Below are positions 26,651-35,973 of a DNA stretch of 64,000 nucleotides, one piece after another. The notes beneath the pieces were generated by a model. It was not told the origin of the DNA and ran no database searches. It saw only the letters and a program-made list of their open reading frames with translations. The DNA comes from Tritonibacter mobilis. Its GTDB lineage: Bacteria; Pseudomonadota; Alphaproteobacteria; Rhodobacterales; Rhodobacteraceae. The position numbers were made by a program, and so were the translations under genes. Position 1 is the stretch's first letter; the number at the start of each line of letters is the position of its first letter. The DNA lies in NCBI RefSeq assembly GCF_001681715.1, contig NZ_LNWY01000016.1, forward strand, positions 186,001 through 250,000, read 5' to 3'.

Positions 26651-27292
26651 ATGGCCTATGTGAAGTGGATTTTCATTCTGATCTTCTGGCTCTTTGTCGG
26701 AGGCTTCCTGCACTACACGTTGCCGCAGTATGACGTGGTCCGCATCGTTAACACCTATGAAGAGCGCAAAGAGCTTGGTGATTGGACGCGGATGTTCTGG
26801 TCGACCCCGGACACTCAGAGCAGTGGTCTGTCCAATCGGGATGTTCAGTTCATTCAGGCCGTGCGCCCCAATGGCAAAGCGATCGTGTACCGCAATGAAG
26901 ACACCGGCTGGAACTGGCCGCCTTATTTCAAGTTCGACACTGCGAACCTCTATACAGAGGCCAATGATGCGATCTCTACCAAGGATGACCCGGAATGGGT
27001 GCGTATCATGCATTATGGCTGGCGCAGCGAGTTGCTCTCGTCCTTTCCGAACGCGATATCCATCTCTGCTGCGGCAGGGCCGGATGACAAGCCGATCAAC
27101 TGGATCTCCATCACCATACTTGTGTTGCTGGCAGCAATCTTCTGGGCCATTTTCGTGCGCCTGCGCCGTTTCAAACGCAACCGTCTGGACCCGATGTTTG
27201 AGAATGTTGAGGATGGGTTCTATGCAGCCGGAGACGCCATTGACGACCGCACGCGCGGCGTGCGGCGCTGGTTTGGGCGTAAATCCAAATAG
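26651..27292 (+). CDS. DUF1523 family membrane protein
   Basis: A 213-residue protein with an N-terminal membrane helix (about 4-26), a ~120-residue soluble part (HYTLPQYDVVRIVNTYEER, DVQFIQAVRPNGK, VYRNEDTGWNWPPYFKFD) and a second helix at about 155-175 followed by a basic tail. This text is characteristic of DUF1523, a family I know mainly from Rhodobacterales. Function unknown. The start follows AAGGGGGCG. It is convergent with the glycosyltransferase gene 32 bp away. Confidence 0.85.
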   Translation: MAYVKWIFILIFWLFVGGFLHYTLPQYDVVRIVNTYEERKELGDWTRMFWSTPDTQSSGLSNRDVQFIQAVRPNGKAIVYRNEDTGWNWPPYFKFDTANLYTEANDAISTKDDPEWVRIMHYGWRSELLSSFPNAISISAAAGPDDKPINWISITILVLLAAIFWAIFVRLRRFKRNRLDPMFENVEDGFYAAGDAIDDRTRGVRRWFGRKSK

Positions 27293-27324
27293 CCCCTTGG
27301 CGCTCTGCCTTATGTGGTGAGTGC

Positions 27325-28902
27325 TCAATCAGCAAATAGATGTGGCGTGCGCACGACCTCGAAAGCGGTGTCCATCGGCACGTCGAGAAACTGCGCAACC
27401 GCACTTGCGTTGTCTTTTTCAAAGGCGCGCTCGGCCACCGCCCAGTGACGCTCAAACCCGGCATCACGGATCTGGTCGACCTCATTGCTGATATCGTTGC
27501 GGATCGCGGGCAGCAGCCGCTCCAGCGTGGCTTTGGCCGCATGTTCCCCCGCGAGTCCGACCCGATGCGCGTGTCCGATCAGATAGTCATCGGCGAACTC
27601 ACAATCGATCCGCAACAGGCGCGTGTGTGAGCGATCGGAGAAAAAGTCATGCATCAGATCCAGTGCGGATGGATCCAGACAGATGATCATGCGATCTGTT
27701 TCAAAGTAGTCAAACAACATGCGCACCAAAGCGCGCCGATGCCGGGTGCGTTTGGCCAACGTGCGTTGGATGCCACCAAGATCAGGAAGCGGCGTGCTCT
27801 CCTCGTGAAAGAGGTACTCAATCGCTGGGGTGTTGGTAAGTTTTCGGATTTGCTCAAGCATGCGTTTGGCGACGTGCCATTTCTTGCAAGTGAGGATCAG
27901 CAATTCCCGCTCGCGTCCCAAACTGCTCTCTGTTTCCCAGAACCGCGAGGCAAAGCGCTGCCCCGTGCGGCCGCGTTCTGACAGGAATTTATAAAGGTTG
28001 CGCCCCTCATTGGAGATCTTGAACTCTACATCGCGCGCGGCATAAAGGCGCCCGAGGCGGGTTTTGAGTTCTTTTGCATCCGGGCTGATCTTACGCGCGA
28101 ACAGGAAATCCTGCCCCAAGAGTAGATCGTAGTGATCATTGTAGAAGGTCACCGGCATGCCGTAGTCGCTGAACATCAAAAACGTCAGCGTCCGGCATTC
28201 TATTTCGTTCTCTGGGATCAGGTGACGGACAAGGGTTTGAAAAAAAGTCTCGTCGGGGATCCACGTGGTGGAGAAAAACCGCATCACATCCCGGCGCTTA
28301 CGCGTCATGGACAGAACCGCCTCAACGGTGCGACGACGCAGGCACCACCATTGACTGCCGATCTGAACCTGAATGTCATTGGGAACATCGCGAGTCAGGT
28401 TCAGCTTCTTCTGCAGCTCATAGGATGCATAGAACAGTTGTTTTTGCGTGCGTTCGTTGAAGTAATGGCGATAGATCAGCCGGTCGTCCTTCATACCGGT
28501 CTTGATCCAGTCGCTTTCAAAGAAATCAAAGCTCTCGATGAAGTCTTTGTCATGTTGGTCAAGAAACGCACGCGCATATTCGGCGGTCTTGATGGCCATA
28601 CAGTCACCGGACAACATGTAAAAATGTGTCGCACGCGGGAATTCGTCCACTGCCGCCTGCAATGCGTTGAGCGTGGCGCGTACCAGTGACCACTCCCCCC
28701 ACCCACATTTCACCCGACGCTTTGCGAAGGTCACATTGGGATTGTCACAAAGCGCAGCACGTATGGTGCGGAAATCGCGTGCTCTGGCGCGGGCATCAAA
28801 GTGGATTGCCATGAAATCGCCAGTCGCAGTCAGCCGGTTGGCCTGCTGAATGATGGCCTCCGGATCCTTGTGGCAGAGCAGAATATAGGCGATTTTTGCC
28901 AT
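27325..28902 (-). CDS. GT14 (Core-2/I-branching type) glycosyltransferase with C-terminal extension
   Basis: A 525-residue protein. The N-terminal half resembles Core-2/I-branching N-acetylglucosaminyltransferases: MAKIAYILLCHKDPEAI, FMAIHFDARA, THFYMLSGDCMAI, GSQWWCLRR and WIPDETFFQTLV. The C-terminal ~220 residues match the DUF5928-type domain seen in Rhodobacteraceae. I start at ATG 28902; the frame upstream to 29004 has no matching sequence. It is divergent from a sulfotransferase, and the pair probably builds and sulfates a surface glycan. Confidence 0.82.
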   Translation of the reverse strand: MAKIAYILLCHKDPEAIIQQANRLTATGDFMAIHFDARARARDFRTIRAALCDNPNVTFAKRRVKCGWGEWSLVRATLNALQAAVDEFPRATHFYMLSGDCMAIKTAEYARAFLDQHDKDFIESFDFFESDWIKTGMKDDRLIYRHYFNERTQKQLFYASYELQKKLNLTRDVPNDIQVQIGSQWWCLRRRTVEAVLSMTRKRRDVMRFFSTTWIPDETFFQTLVRHLIPENEIECRTLTFLMFSDYGMPVTFYNDHYDLLLGQDFLFARKISPDAKELKTRLGRLYAARDVEFKISNEGRNLYKFLSERGRTGQRFASRFWETESSLGRERELLILTCKKWHVAKRMLEQIRKLTNTPAIEYLFHEESTPLPDLGGIQRTLAKRTRHRRALVRMLFDYFETDRMIICLDPSALDLMHDFFSDRSHTRLLRIDCEFADDYLIGHAHRVGLAGEHAAKATLERLLPAIRNDISNEVDQIRDAGFERHWAVAERAFEKDNASAVAQFLDVPMDTAFEVVRTPHLFAD

Positions 28903-29040
28903 AGTTGGGATGCAATAGCCTGTTTTATCGAACTGTTTCCTTGATAAAGTGGAACTAGGACTGAATAAACCAGATTGTTCTGCATTTACGAACAGATCGG
29001 GCATTCTTGCCCCAAGAGAGACGCAGGGGACGTTTAAGAG

Positions 29041-29859
29041 ATGGGATTTCCGGGCACTTGGATGACCGAGAGCGAGAGCGTGGTGTACCGCGTGGTGCCA
29101 AAATGCGCGTGCTCCACCATCGGCCAGATCATGTTCTATTCAGACCACGGGCGCTTTTTTGATGGCGATATCCACGACTCGACTGCCGGGTTGCACAAGT
29201 GGGCGCAAGAGGAAAGCAAGCCTCTGATCCAGTCGAATGTGACATCTCACAGCGCCTATGCCTTCACCTGCGTGCGAAACCCCTACACGCGGATACTCAG
29301 TTCGTTTTTCGACAAGATTTGCGGCATCCAACGCAATGGGCGGCGCTATCGCGGTAATTTGGTGCCCCAGCTGGTCTATGAATACGGGATCGAGGTGGGT
29401 GGCGAAGACGGCAAGCAAGAGTTTGACCAAATCAAGAGTTTTCGGCGTTTCCTGCTTTTTGCACGCGATACCATCCGCTGGCGCCGACCGATGGATCCGG
29501 ACATCCACTGGTCCGCGGCGTCGGGTCACGTGTCGACTTTCATTGTGAACGGCGGGCGCTACGACAAGGTGGTGTGGACAGAGAACTTCAACGACGGCAT
29601 GCAGGATGTGCTCGATGCGATTGAGACGCCGCATAAGGTAGATCTGGCGTCGATTCCGCGGTTCAATGAGAGTGAGGGTCACGGTCCCAAACGGGCGCAT
29701 CCGGTCGAGGATTACTTCGACGATCTGTCGATGCATCTGGTTTATGAGATCTACAAGCGTGACTTTGAGGTTTTCAAATATGATTTTGAGAACCCAGCCA
29801 ACAAAATGCCCATCGGTGAGATCGACCTCGAAGAGCTGCACGCCAAATTGGGCGATTGA
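29041..29859 (+). CDS. Sulfotransferase family protein
   Basis: A 272-residue predicted PAPS-dependent carbohydrate sulfotransferase. RVVPKCACSTIGQIMFY (about 17-33) is the 5'-phosphosulfate-binding loop, and CVRNPYTRILSSFFDK (77-92) holds the arginine and serine that bind the 3'-phosphate. It has no signal peptide or membrane anchor, so it acts in the cytoplasm. It faces the GT14 enzyme from a shared intergenic region, suggesting joint modification of an exopolysaccharide or capsule sugar. Confidence 0.85.
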   Translation: MGFPGTWMTESESVVYRVVPKCACSTIGQIMFYSDHGRFFDGDIHDSTAGLHKWAQEESKPLIQSNVTSHSAYAFTCVRNPYTRILSSFFDKICGIQRNGRRYRGNLVPQLVYEYGIEVGGEDGKQEFDQIKSFRRFLLFARDTIRWRRPMDPDIHWSAASGHVSTFIVNGGRYDKVVWTENFNDGMQDVLDAIETPHKVDLASIPRFNESEGHGPKRAHPVEDYFDDLSMHLVYEIYKRDFEVFKYDFENPANKMPIGEIDLEELHAKLGD

Positions 29860-30036
29860 TTAAAGTCTCAGAGGCGGGTGTGCTCCCGCCTGTCCGGCGA
29901 TCATTGAAATGATCTGGTCCAGTTGGGCCCAGCGCCGGGCTGACGCCCGGCGTGCGCTTTGTGGCCACTCGACGCTTTCGCAGATCAAGCGGGGTGCTGG
30001 TCTCGCACCGGCAGCGCAGGGGAGGCAGCCCAAATC
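29860..30036. other. Hairpin-rich non-coding stretch
   Basis: No convincing gene. It holds two perfect hairpins: AGGCGGG/CCCGCCT (29872-29891, loop TGTGCT) and CGCCGGGC/GCCCGGCG (29933-29952, loop TGAC). Neither has a T-run. Together with the terminator at 30040 the segment could encode a small RNA or simply be trailer sequence. Confidence 0.4.
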
Positions 30037-30039
30037 AAT

Positions 30040-30073
30040 AAGGCCCCTACGCGGAGATCGCGAGGGGCCTTTT
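30040..30073. terminator. Terminator between the sulfotransferase gene and ilvD
   Basis: AAGGCCCCT (30040-30048) pairs with AGGGGCCTT (30063-30071), followed by TTTT on the plus strand and a T-rich run on the minus strand. It serves the two convergent genes. Confidence 0.85.
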
Positions 30074-30095
30074 GTGTAGCATCAAAGGGGCGCGC

Positions 30096-31940
30096 TTACT
30101 CGTCTTCGGGCACCTGGCGTACCGCACCTTTGGCGGCCGAGGTGGCAAGCATCGCATAGGCTTTGAGCGCCGTGGACACCTTGCGCTTGCGCTTCGCTGC
30201 GGGCTTCCAGCCTTTTTCATCCTGCGCGGCACGACGCGCGGCCAAAGTGGCCTCATCCACCGCCAGATGGATCGAACGGTTGGGGATGTCGATTTCAATG
30301 GTGTCGCCATGCTCGACCAGACCGATGGTGCCGCCTTCGGCAGCTTCTGGCGAGACATGCCCGATCGAGAGGCCGGAGGTGCCGCCGGAGAAGCGCCCAT
30401 CCGTGAGCAAGGCGCATTCTTTGCCGAGTCCTTTGGATTTCAAATAGGACGTCGGGTAGAGCATCTCCTGCATGCCCGGTCCACCGCGCGGCCCCTCGTA
30501 GCGGATCACCACCACGTCGCCCGCGCTGACCTTGCCGGTCAGGATGTCATTGACCGCCTGATCCTGGCTTTCGCAAACATAGGCGGTGCCGGTGAATTTC
30601 AGGATTGAGGCATCCACACCGGCGGTTTTCACGATGCAGCCATCCAGCGCGATGTTGCCGAACAGCACGGCAAGACCACCGTCCTGACTGAAGGCATGTT
30701 CTTTAGCGCGGATGACGCCGCCCTTACGGTCGGTGTCGAGGTCCTTGAACCGATTGGCCTGACTGAAGGCTTGCGTGGTGCGCACACCACCGGGAGCGGC
30801 CTTGAACAGCTCTTCGGCCTCCGGGTTGTTGGCGACGGCAATATCCCATTTGGCGATGGCACTGCCCATGGTCGGGCTGTGCACGGTCGAGACGTCGTTA
30901 TGCAGCAGATCGGCGCGGCTCAATTCGCCAAGGATCGAGAAGATCCCACCGGCGCGGTGAACGTCCTCCATATGGACGTTCTCAATATTGGGCGCGACCT
31001 TGCACAGGCACGGCACCTTGCGGCTGAGGCGGTCGATGTCCTGCATTGTGAAGTCCACCTTGCCCTCGTGTGCAATCGCGAGGAGGTGCAGTACGGTGTT
31101 GGTGGAACCACCCATGGCGATATCGAGGCTCATGGCGTTCTCGAAGGCTTCAAAGGTGGCGATTTCGCGTGGCAGCAAGCCCTTTTCGTCCTGCTCATAG
31201 TGGCGCTTGGTGATCTCGACGATCTTGCGCCCAGCCTCAAGGAACAGATTTTTCCGGTCCGCGTGAGTTGCCAGTGTGGAGCCATTGCCCGGCAGCGCCA
31301 GACCCAGAGCCTCAGCTAGGCAGTTCATCGAGTTCGCGGTGAACATGCCCGAGCAGGAGCCGCAGGTGGGGCAGGCGTTTTCCTCGATATGCAGCACCTC
31401 TTCGTCGGTGAGCTTGTCACTGGCGGCGGCCACCATCGCATCGACGAGGTCAACCTTTTTCGCATCGAGGGATTCGATGTCGATCTTGCCCGCTTCCATC
31501 GGGCCACCGGAGACGAAGATCACCGGAATGTTGAGGCGCATAGCCGCCATCATCATGCCCGGCGTGATCTTATCGCAGTTGGAGATGCAGACCATGGCGT
31601 CGGCGCAATGGGCGTTGACCATGTATTCGACGGAGTCGGCAATCACCTCGCGAGAGGGCAGCGAGTAGAGCATCCCATCGTGGCCCATGGCGATGCCGTC
31701 ATCGACCGCGATGGTGTTGAATTCCTTAGCCACACCGCCTGCGGCTTCGACCTCGCGGGCGACCATCTGGCCGAGATCCTTGAGGTGGACGTGGCCGGGC
31801 ACAAACTGGGTGAAGGAGTTCACGATCGCGATGATCGGCTTGCCAAAGTCGCTCTCGGTCATGCCGGTGGCGCGCCAGAGGCCGCGTGCGCCCGCCATAT
31901 TGCGACCGTGGGTGGAGGTTCTTGATCGGTACATCGGCAT
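30096..31940 (-). CDS. ilvD: Dihydroxy-acid dehydratase
   Basis: IlvD removes water from dihydroxy acids in valine, leucine and isoleucine synthesis and uses an iron-sulfur cluster. The 614-residue length and motifs fit: [66 protein letters not shown] and [20 protein letters not shown]. Monocistronic. It complements leuCD in the same window. A small gap then precedes the benE gene on the same strand. Confidence 0.98.
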   Translation of the reverse strand: MPMYRSRTSTHGRNMAGARGLWRATGMTESDFGKPIIAIVNSFTQFVPGHVHLKDLGQMVAREVEAAGGVAKEFNTIAVDDGIAMGHDGMLYSLPSREVIADSVEYMVNAHCADAMVCISNCDKITPGMMMAAMRLNIPVIFVSGGPMEAGKIDIESLDAKKVDLVDAMVAAASDKLTDEEVLHIEENACPTCGSCSGMFTANSMNCLAEALGLALPGNGSTLATHADRKNLFLEAGRKIVEITKRHYEQDEKGLLPREIATFEAFENAMSLDIAMGGSTNTVLHLLAIAHEGKVDFTMQDIDRLSRKVPCLCKVAPNIENVHMEDVHRAGGIFSILGELSRADLLHNDVSTVHSPTMGSAIAKWDIAVANNPEAEELFKAAPGGVRTTQAFSQANRFKDLDTDRKGGVIRAKEHAFSQDGGLAVLFGNIALDGCIVKTAGVDASILKFTGTAYVCESQDQAVNDILTGKVSAGDVVVIRYEGPRGGPGMQEMLYPTSYLKSKGLGKECALLTDGRFSGGTSGLSIGHVSPEAAEGGTIGLVEHGDTIEIDIPNRSIHLAVDEATLAARRAAQDEKGWKPAAKRKRKVSTALKAYAMLATSAAKGAVRQVPEDE

Positions 31941-32065
31941 AATGCTGGTTCCCTATATTTTTGCCCACAGGGACACTATTCGCGCAGTAAAGGCAACATG
32001 TCGGGGCGGGTTGTGGTCACGAAATTGCTCTTGAGGCTGGGATTTCGTGGATTTGCGAAAGATGA

Positions 32066-33256
32066 TCAGGGTGCGGGGCGGGCGCGTACGGTTTGAGGTT
32101 CCGATGGATTGAACAGGTGATTCACCGCAAGTCCCATCAGCAAGGCCCAGAACGGAGCACCAATTCCAAAGAAACTGACACCCGAGACGGTCATCATGAA
32201 GGTGATCAGAGCCGCCTCGCGCCCCCGGCTGTCTGACAGCGCAGCGGAGAGGCTGTTGCCAATGGTAGACAAGAGCGCAAGTCCGGCCACCGTGGCGATC
32301 AACGCTTTGGGCGCAATCAGGAACAGGCTGATGACCGTTGCGCCGCCGAGACCCACGAGGCAGTATAGCACACCCGCAACCACGCTGGAGAGATAGCGGC
32401 TCTTGGGGTCGTCATCCGCCTCCGGTCCAGCACAGATCGCGGCGGTGATGGCGGCGAGATTGAAAGCAAAGCCGCCAAAGGGGGCAAGGAGCAGCGATGC
32501 CAGTCCGGTCACGGTCAGACTGGCGGACACCGGCGGCGTGTAGCCTGCACCGCGCAAGGTCACCACGCCGGGCATGTTCTGCGAGCACATAGTGACAATA
32601 TAGAGGGGCAGCCCCACGCCGATAAGAACAGGGAGCGAGAACGCGGGTGCGACAAATTCCGGCATGCTGATGCTGAGATCAAGGGCCTCCAGATCGCCAA
32701 ACGACCCCGCAAAACCGGCCCACAAGCAGCCAGCCACCAGCACGGCGGGAATGGTGTAGCGGGGAAACATGACCCGGCCAGCGAGGAAGGTGGCCCCCAT
32801 GATGCCCACCAGAGCTGCATCCTCGCCAAGCGCTGCAAAGGCCGAAAGCCCAAATTGGAACAGGATCCCGGCCAGAAGGGCATTGGCCAGCGCGTCCGGG
32901 ATCAGCCGAGCCAAACGCTCGAACCAACCGGTGAGGCCAGTGAGTGTCAGCAACGCGCCGCAAAACAGAAACGCTCCCACCGCTTCGGAGATCGGAACGC
33001 CGTTTAAGCCAGTGGCCAAGAGGGCGGCACCGGGTGTCGACCAGGCGGTGAGGATCGGCATCCGAAACCACAGCGACAGGATCAGACTGGTCAGCCCCAT
33101 TCCGAGCCCCAGAACCACCAGCCAGCTATTGGCCTGTGCCTGTGTCGCGCCCACTGCCTCGATGGCCTGAAAGATGATCGCGACGGAACTCGTATAGCCC
33201 ACCAGCACCACGATTGCTCCCGCAGCAAGATGGGAGAGTTTTAATCTGCTCAGCAT
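32066..33256 (-). CDS. benE: BenE family transporter
   Basis: A 396-residue membrane protein with about twelve helices of the benzoate/proton symporter family. Hallmarks include VGYTSSVAIIFQAIEAVGA, LSLWFRMPILTAWSTPGAAL, TMCSQNMPGV and AAICAGPEADDDP. I start at ATG 33256 (MLSRLKLSHL), matching the family N-terminus; upstream codons overlap the operators. It is divergent from an XRE-cupin regulator across a duplicated palindrome, so its ligand probably controls it. Benzoate as substrate is a family guess. Confidence 0.88.
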   Translation of the reverse strand: MLSRLKLSHLAAGAIVVLVGYTSSVAIIFQAIEAVGATQAQANSWLVVLGLGMGLTSLILSLWFRMPILTAWSTPGAALLATGLNGVPISEAVGAFLFCGALLTLTGLTGWFERLARLIPDALANALLAGILFQFGLSAFAALGEDAALVGIMGATFLAGRVMFPRYTIPAVLVAGCLWAGFAGSFGDLEALDLSISMPEFVAPAFSLPVLIGVGLPLYIVTMCSQNMPGVVTLRGAGYTPPVSASLTVTGLASLLLAPFGGFAFNLAAITAAICAGPEADDDPKSRYLSSVVAGVLYCLVGLGGATVISLFLIAPKALIATVAGLALLSTIGNSLSAALSDSRGREAALITFMMTVSGVSFFGIGAPFWALLMGLAVNHLFNPSEPQTVRARPAP

Positions 33257-33292
33257 GCGGGTTTTCCTCGGGCGGTGGCTGGGGTAGGTGTT

Positions 33293-33334
33293 GTGCGTTA
33301 TAGCGCACACTACAATCCGTGCGCTATAACGCAC
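33293..33334. promoter_or_regulatory. Duplicated palindromic operator between benE and its regulator
   Basis: Two 16-bp sites, 33293-33308 (GTGCGTTATAGCGCAC) and 33319-33334 (GTGCGCTATAACGCAC), are exact reverse complements of each other; each is also a palindrome with GTGCG/CGCAC arms. Their centres lie 26 bp apart. They sit 37 bp from the benE start and 64 bp from the regulator start, so both genes can be controlled. Confidence 0.8.
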
Positions 33335-33397
33335 AAGTCTTTTTTGGAGTAGCTTTCGAGCGGTGGAATCTTGGCCACTCGAACCAGAGGGAGTGGC

Positions 33398-33961
33398 ATG
33401 AGCGACGAAAGCATCACGTTGAACTTGCGGGACATTCGCGCATCTGCGGGGTTGAGCCTGTCACGTGCCGCCGAGATCACCGGCGTCAGCAAGGCCATGC
33501 TGGGGCAGATCGAGCGTGGCGAATCAAGCCCGACGATCGCCACGCTCTGGAAGATCGCCAAAGGGTTTCACTTACCGCTGACGGCCCTGATCGAAGAGAG
33601 TACGCGCCCCTCGGGGATGAGCGGCGAGGTCTATCGCACGGTGCAGTTTCCCGGCAGTATCTCGGTCAAGATCGTCTTTCCCTTTGATCCACAGCTTGGG
33701 GCGGAGACGTTTCATGTCAGCCTGAAACCCGGCCAAAGCCATGAATCGCAGCCTCACGACAGCGGCGTGACCGAAGAGGTCTTTGTGCTGGAGGGCAGAA
33801 TGGAAGTGCTGCGGGGCGGCGATTGGGTTGCGTTGGAGCCGGGGCAGGGGCTGAGGTTTGCAGCTGACCAGCCGCATGGATACCGAAGCCTTGAAACCGG
33901 TGCGGCCTTCCTGAACATGCATCACTATCGAAACGCGGGCCTGTTCCGCGCGGCAGATTGA
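33398..33961 (+). CDS. XRE-cupin transcriptional regulator
   Basis: A 187-residue regulator. The N-terminal helix-turn-helix is LSRAAEITGVSKAMLGQIER followed by GESSPTIATLWKIAKG. The C-terminal cupin barrel contains EEVFVLEGRMEVLRGGD and LRFAADQPHGYRS. Proteins of this layout bind a small ligand in the cupin domain and control an adjacent transporter or catabolic gene, here benE. I start at ATG 33398 after GAGGGAGTGG. The paired palindromes upstream are its likely operators. Confidence 0.92.
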   Translation: MSDESITLNLRDIRASAGLSLSRAAEITGVSKAMLGQIERGESSPTIATLWKIAKGFHLPLTALIEESTRPSGMSGEVYRTVQFPGSISVKIVFPFDPQLGAETFHVSLKPGQSHESQPHDSGVTEEVFVLEGRMEVLRGGDWVALEPGQGLRFAADQPHGYRSLETGAAFLNMHHYRNAGLFRAAD

Positions 33962-34035
33962 CGCCGCGGGCTTGTTCTTTGCCCACTCACACGGCTACCA
34001 CTGGCGATAAGATCATTCATTTTCGGGATTTTTTT

Positions 34036-34899
34036 ATGGATCGGGACACCCTGCGTGGCAGCCTTTTGATGGCGCTGGCGATGGCTGCTTTTGCGGTTGA
34101 GGATATGATCATCAAATCGGTAGCGGGCGCGATGCCAACGGGGCAGGTGCTGATCTTCTTTGGTCTGGGCGGCATGGCGATCTTTGCCGTGGTGGCGCGT
34201 GCGCAAGGTTCCACCCTCTGGCATCCGGGGTTTTGCACGCGCCCGCTGTTGTGGCGCTGTGTGGCCGAGGTTTCGGGACGGCTGTTTTTCACGCTGGCGA
34301 TCGTGCTCGCACCGTTGTCTTTAGCCTCGGCCATATTGCAGGCCACGCCACTTGTGGTCACCGCCGGGGCGGTTGTCTTTTTTGGCGAGACGGTGGGGTG
34401 GCGGCGCTGGCTTGCGATCTGTCTTGGATTCGTCGGTGTATTGATGATTTTGCGTCCGGGAATGAGCGGCTTTGAAGCGACGTCGCTTTTGGCCGTTGCG
34501 GGTATGCTTGGGTTTGCGGGGCGTGATTTGGCGACACGTGCAGCGCCCAAGACCATGAGCAACGCACAACTGGGCATTTTTGGCTTTGCGATGCTGGTGA
34601 TTGCAGGGGCAATCCTGTTGATCTGGACCGGTGGCGCGGTCTGGCCCTCTGCGGGGCAGAGCGGCGCGCTTGCTGCGGCGGTGATTGTGGGCGTGTTGGC
34701 CTATATGGCGCTCACTGGCGCGATGCGGACGGGGGAAATTTCCGTCGTTGCGCCGTTTCGCTACACACGTCTGGTGTTTGCCATGGCGCTGGGCGTCATG
34801 GTGTTTGGCGAACGCCCGGATCTGATGACAATCCTCGGGTCTGTCGTTGTGGTCGCCAGTGGTATTTTCACGCTGCTAAGAAGCCAGAAGAGCGCATGA
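34036..34899 (+). CDS. EamA/DMT family transporter
   Basis: A 287-residue protein with ten predicted helices in two repeats (LLMALAMAAFAVEDMIIKS, SLASAILQATPLVVTAGAVVF, and a second repeat ending SVVVVASGIFTLL). The motif PFRYTRLVFA is typical of this exporter subgroup. It starts at ATG 34036 after a T-rich segment. It follows the XRE-cupin gene by 74 bp and could be cotranscribed with it. Substrate unknown. Confidence 0.88.
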   Translation: MDRDTLRGSLLMALAMAAFAVEDMIIKSVAGAMPTGQVLIFFGLGGMAIFAVVARAQGSTLWHPGFCTRPLLWRCVAEVSGRLFFTLAIVLAPLSLASAILQATPLVVTAGAVVFFGETVGWRRWLAICLGFVGVLMILRPGMSGFEATSLLAVAGMLGFAGRDLATRAAPKTMSNAQLGIFGFAMLVIAGAILLIWTGGAVWPSAGQSGALAAAVIVGVLAYMALTGAMRTGEISVVAPFRYTRLVFAMALGVMVFGERPDLMTILGSVVVVASGIFTLLRSQKSA

Positions 34900-34996
34900 G
34901 AACGGCGATTAATTCTGGCGTTTGCAGCACAGGTTGTCTGCTTTGTGCATCAGGTGATCTTGCACGTGGATGCAGGGCGACTTACATCTGCGCCCC

Positions 34997-35473
34997 ATGG
35001 CTCAACAAAAGACAGACCCGAACTACAAAGTCATAGCTGAAAATCGCCGTGCGCGGTTCGACTATGCTATCGAGCAGGATCTCGAATGCGGCATCGTGCT
35101 CGAAGGGTCCGAGGTCAAATCCCTGCGTGCGGGGGGCTCCAATATCGCGGAGTCCTATGCTGCGGTAGAGGAGGGAGAGCTTTGGCTCGTGAACTCCTAC
35201 ATTGCGCCCTACGAACAGGCTAAAGTCTTTAAACATGACGAACGCCGCCGCCGTAAGCTATTGGTGTCGCGCAAGGAAATGGCCAACCTGTGGAATGCGA
35301 CGCAGCGCAAAGGCATGACGCTTGTGCCGCTGGTTCTGTATTTCAACCATCGCGGCATGGCGAAAATTAAGATCGGCATCGCCAAAGGTAAGAAGAACCA
35401 CGACAAACGCGAGGCGCAAGCCAAGCGAGATTGGTCACGGCAAAAGCAGCGTTTGCTCAAAGACCACGGCTGA
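34997..35473 (+). CDS. smpB: SsrA-binding protein SmpB
   Basis: A 158-residue tmRNA partner needed for trans-translation and rescue of stalled ribosomes. Diagnostic text: [39 protein letters not shown] and the basic tail [18 protein letters not shown]. Start at ATG 34997, giving the normal length. The tmRNA gene ssrA is not in this window. An intrinsic terminator follows. Confidence 0.97.
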   Translation: MAQQKTDPNYKVIAENRRARFDYAIEQDLECGIVLEGSEVKSLRAGGSNIAESYAAVEEGELWLVNSYIAPYEQAKVFKHDERRRRKLLVSRKEMANLWNATQRKGMTLVPLVLYFNHRGMAKIKIGIAKGKKNHDKREAQAKRDWSRQKQRLLKDHG

Positions 35474-35493
35474 CCCCCATAAGCCCGCTTCGC

Positions 35494-35524
35494 AACGCTC
35501 GCCATATCGGCGGGCGTTTTGTTT
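35494..35524 (+). terminator. Terminator after smpB
   Basis: AACGCTCGCC and GGCGGGCGTT pair (one T-G wobble) around ATATC, followed by TTTTGTTT. Confidence 0.88.
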
Positions 35525-35546
35525 GGTGATGGTATGTACAGGGTGC

Positions 35547-35599
35547 TTGACATTGCTTGGCGCCTCACCTCATGTAAAGGGTGTTTTACATGAGGTGAG
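35547..35599 (+). promoter_or_regulatory. Promoter covered by a 15-bp inverted repeat operator
   Basis: TTGACA at 35547-35552 is a perfect -35 box; the matching -10 falls inside the left arm of a perfect inverted repeat, CTCACCTCATGTAAA (35564-35578) and TTTACATGAGGTGAG (35585-35599), spacer 6 bp. The right arm also contains the ribosome site of the next gene. The ATGTAAA/TTTACAT core is a plausible target of the XRE protein encoded in this operon. Confidence 0.75.
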
Positions 35600-35601
35600 A
35601 T

Positions 35602-35973
35602 ATGCTCAAATATGTTTCTCTGCTTTGTCTAGGTTTGATCGCCTATGCAGGGGTTTTGGTGGCAGCCCAGCTGCGTCTGGCGCAGGTCATTGATGACGGC
35701 GCGATCGAGGTTCTGCTGTCTGTGCTTCCAATGCTGCCTGCGCTCTTTATTTGTTGGGTGGTGGTGACAGGTATCCGCGACATGGATGAGCTGCAGCGCA
35801 AAGTGCAGTTTGAGGCTCTGGCTCTCGCATTTGCGGGCACCGCGCTGATCACGTTTACCTATGGTTTTCTTGAGGGCGCCGGGTTTCCAAAGCTCTCAAT
35901 GTTCGTAGTCTGGCCGCTGATGGCCGGGCTTTGGGTGATCGGCGTCATGATGGGGCGATTGCGGTACGGATGA
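35602..35973 (+). CDS. Small four-helix membrane protein paired with XRE regulator
   Basis: A 123-residue hydrophobic protein with about four helices (near 3-24, 38-58, 72-90 and 98-117). A central charged segment reads RDMDELQRKVQFEALA. It overlaps the downstream XRE regulator by 4 bp (ATGA), so the two are translated together. Such membrane-protein/XRE pairs are widespread, but their role is not known to me. Its ribosome site lies in the right arm of the operator repeat, so the mRNA could also hide it in a stem. Confidence 0.8.
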   Translation: MLKYVSLLCLGLIAYAGVLVAAQLRLAQVIDDGAIEVLLSVLPMLPALFICWVVVTGIRDMDELQRKVQFEALALAFAGTALITFTYGFLEGAGFPKLSMFVVWPLMAGLWVIGVMMGRLRYG

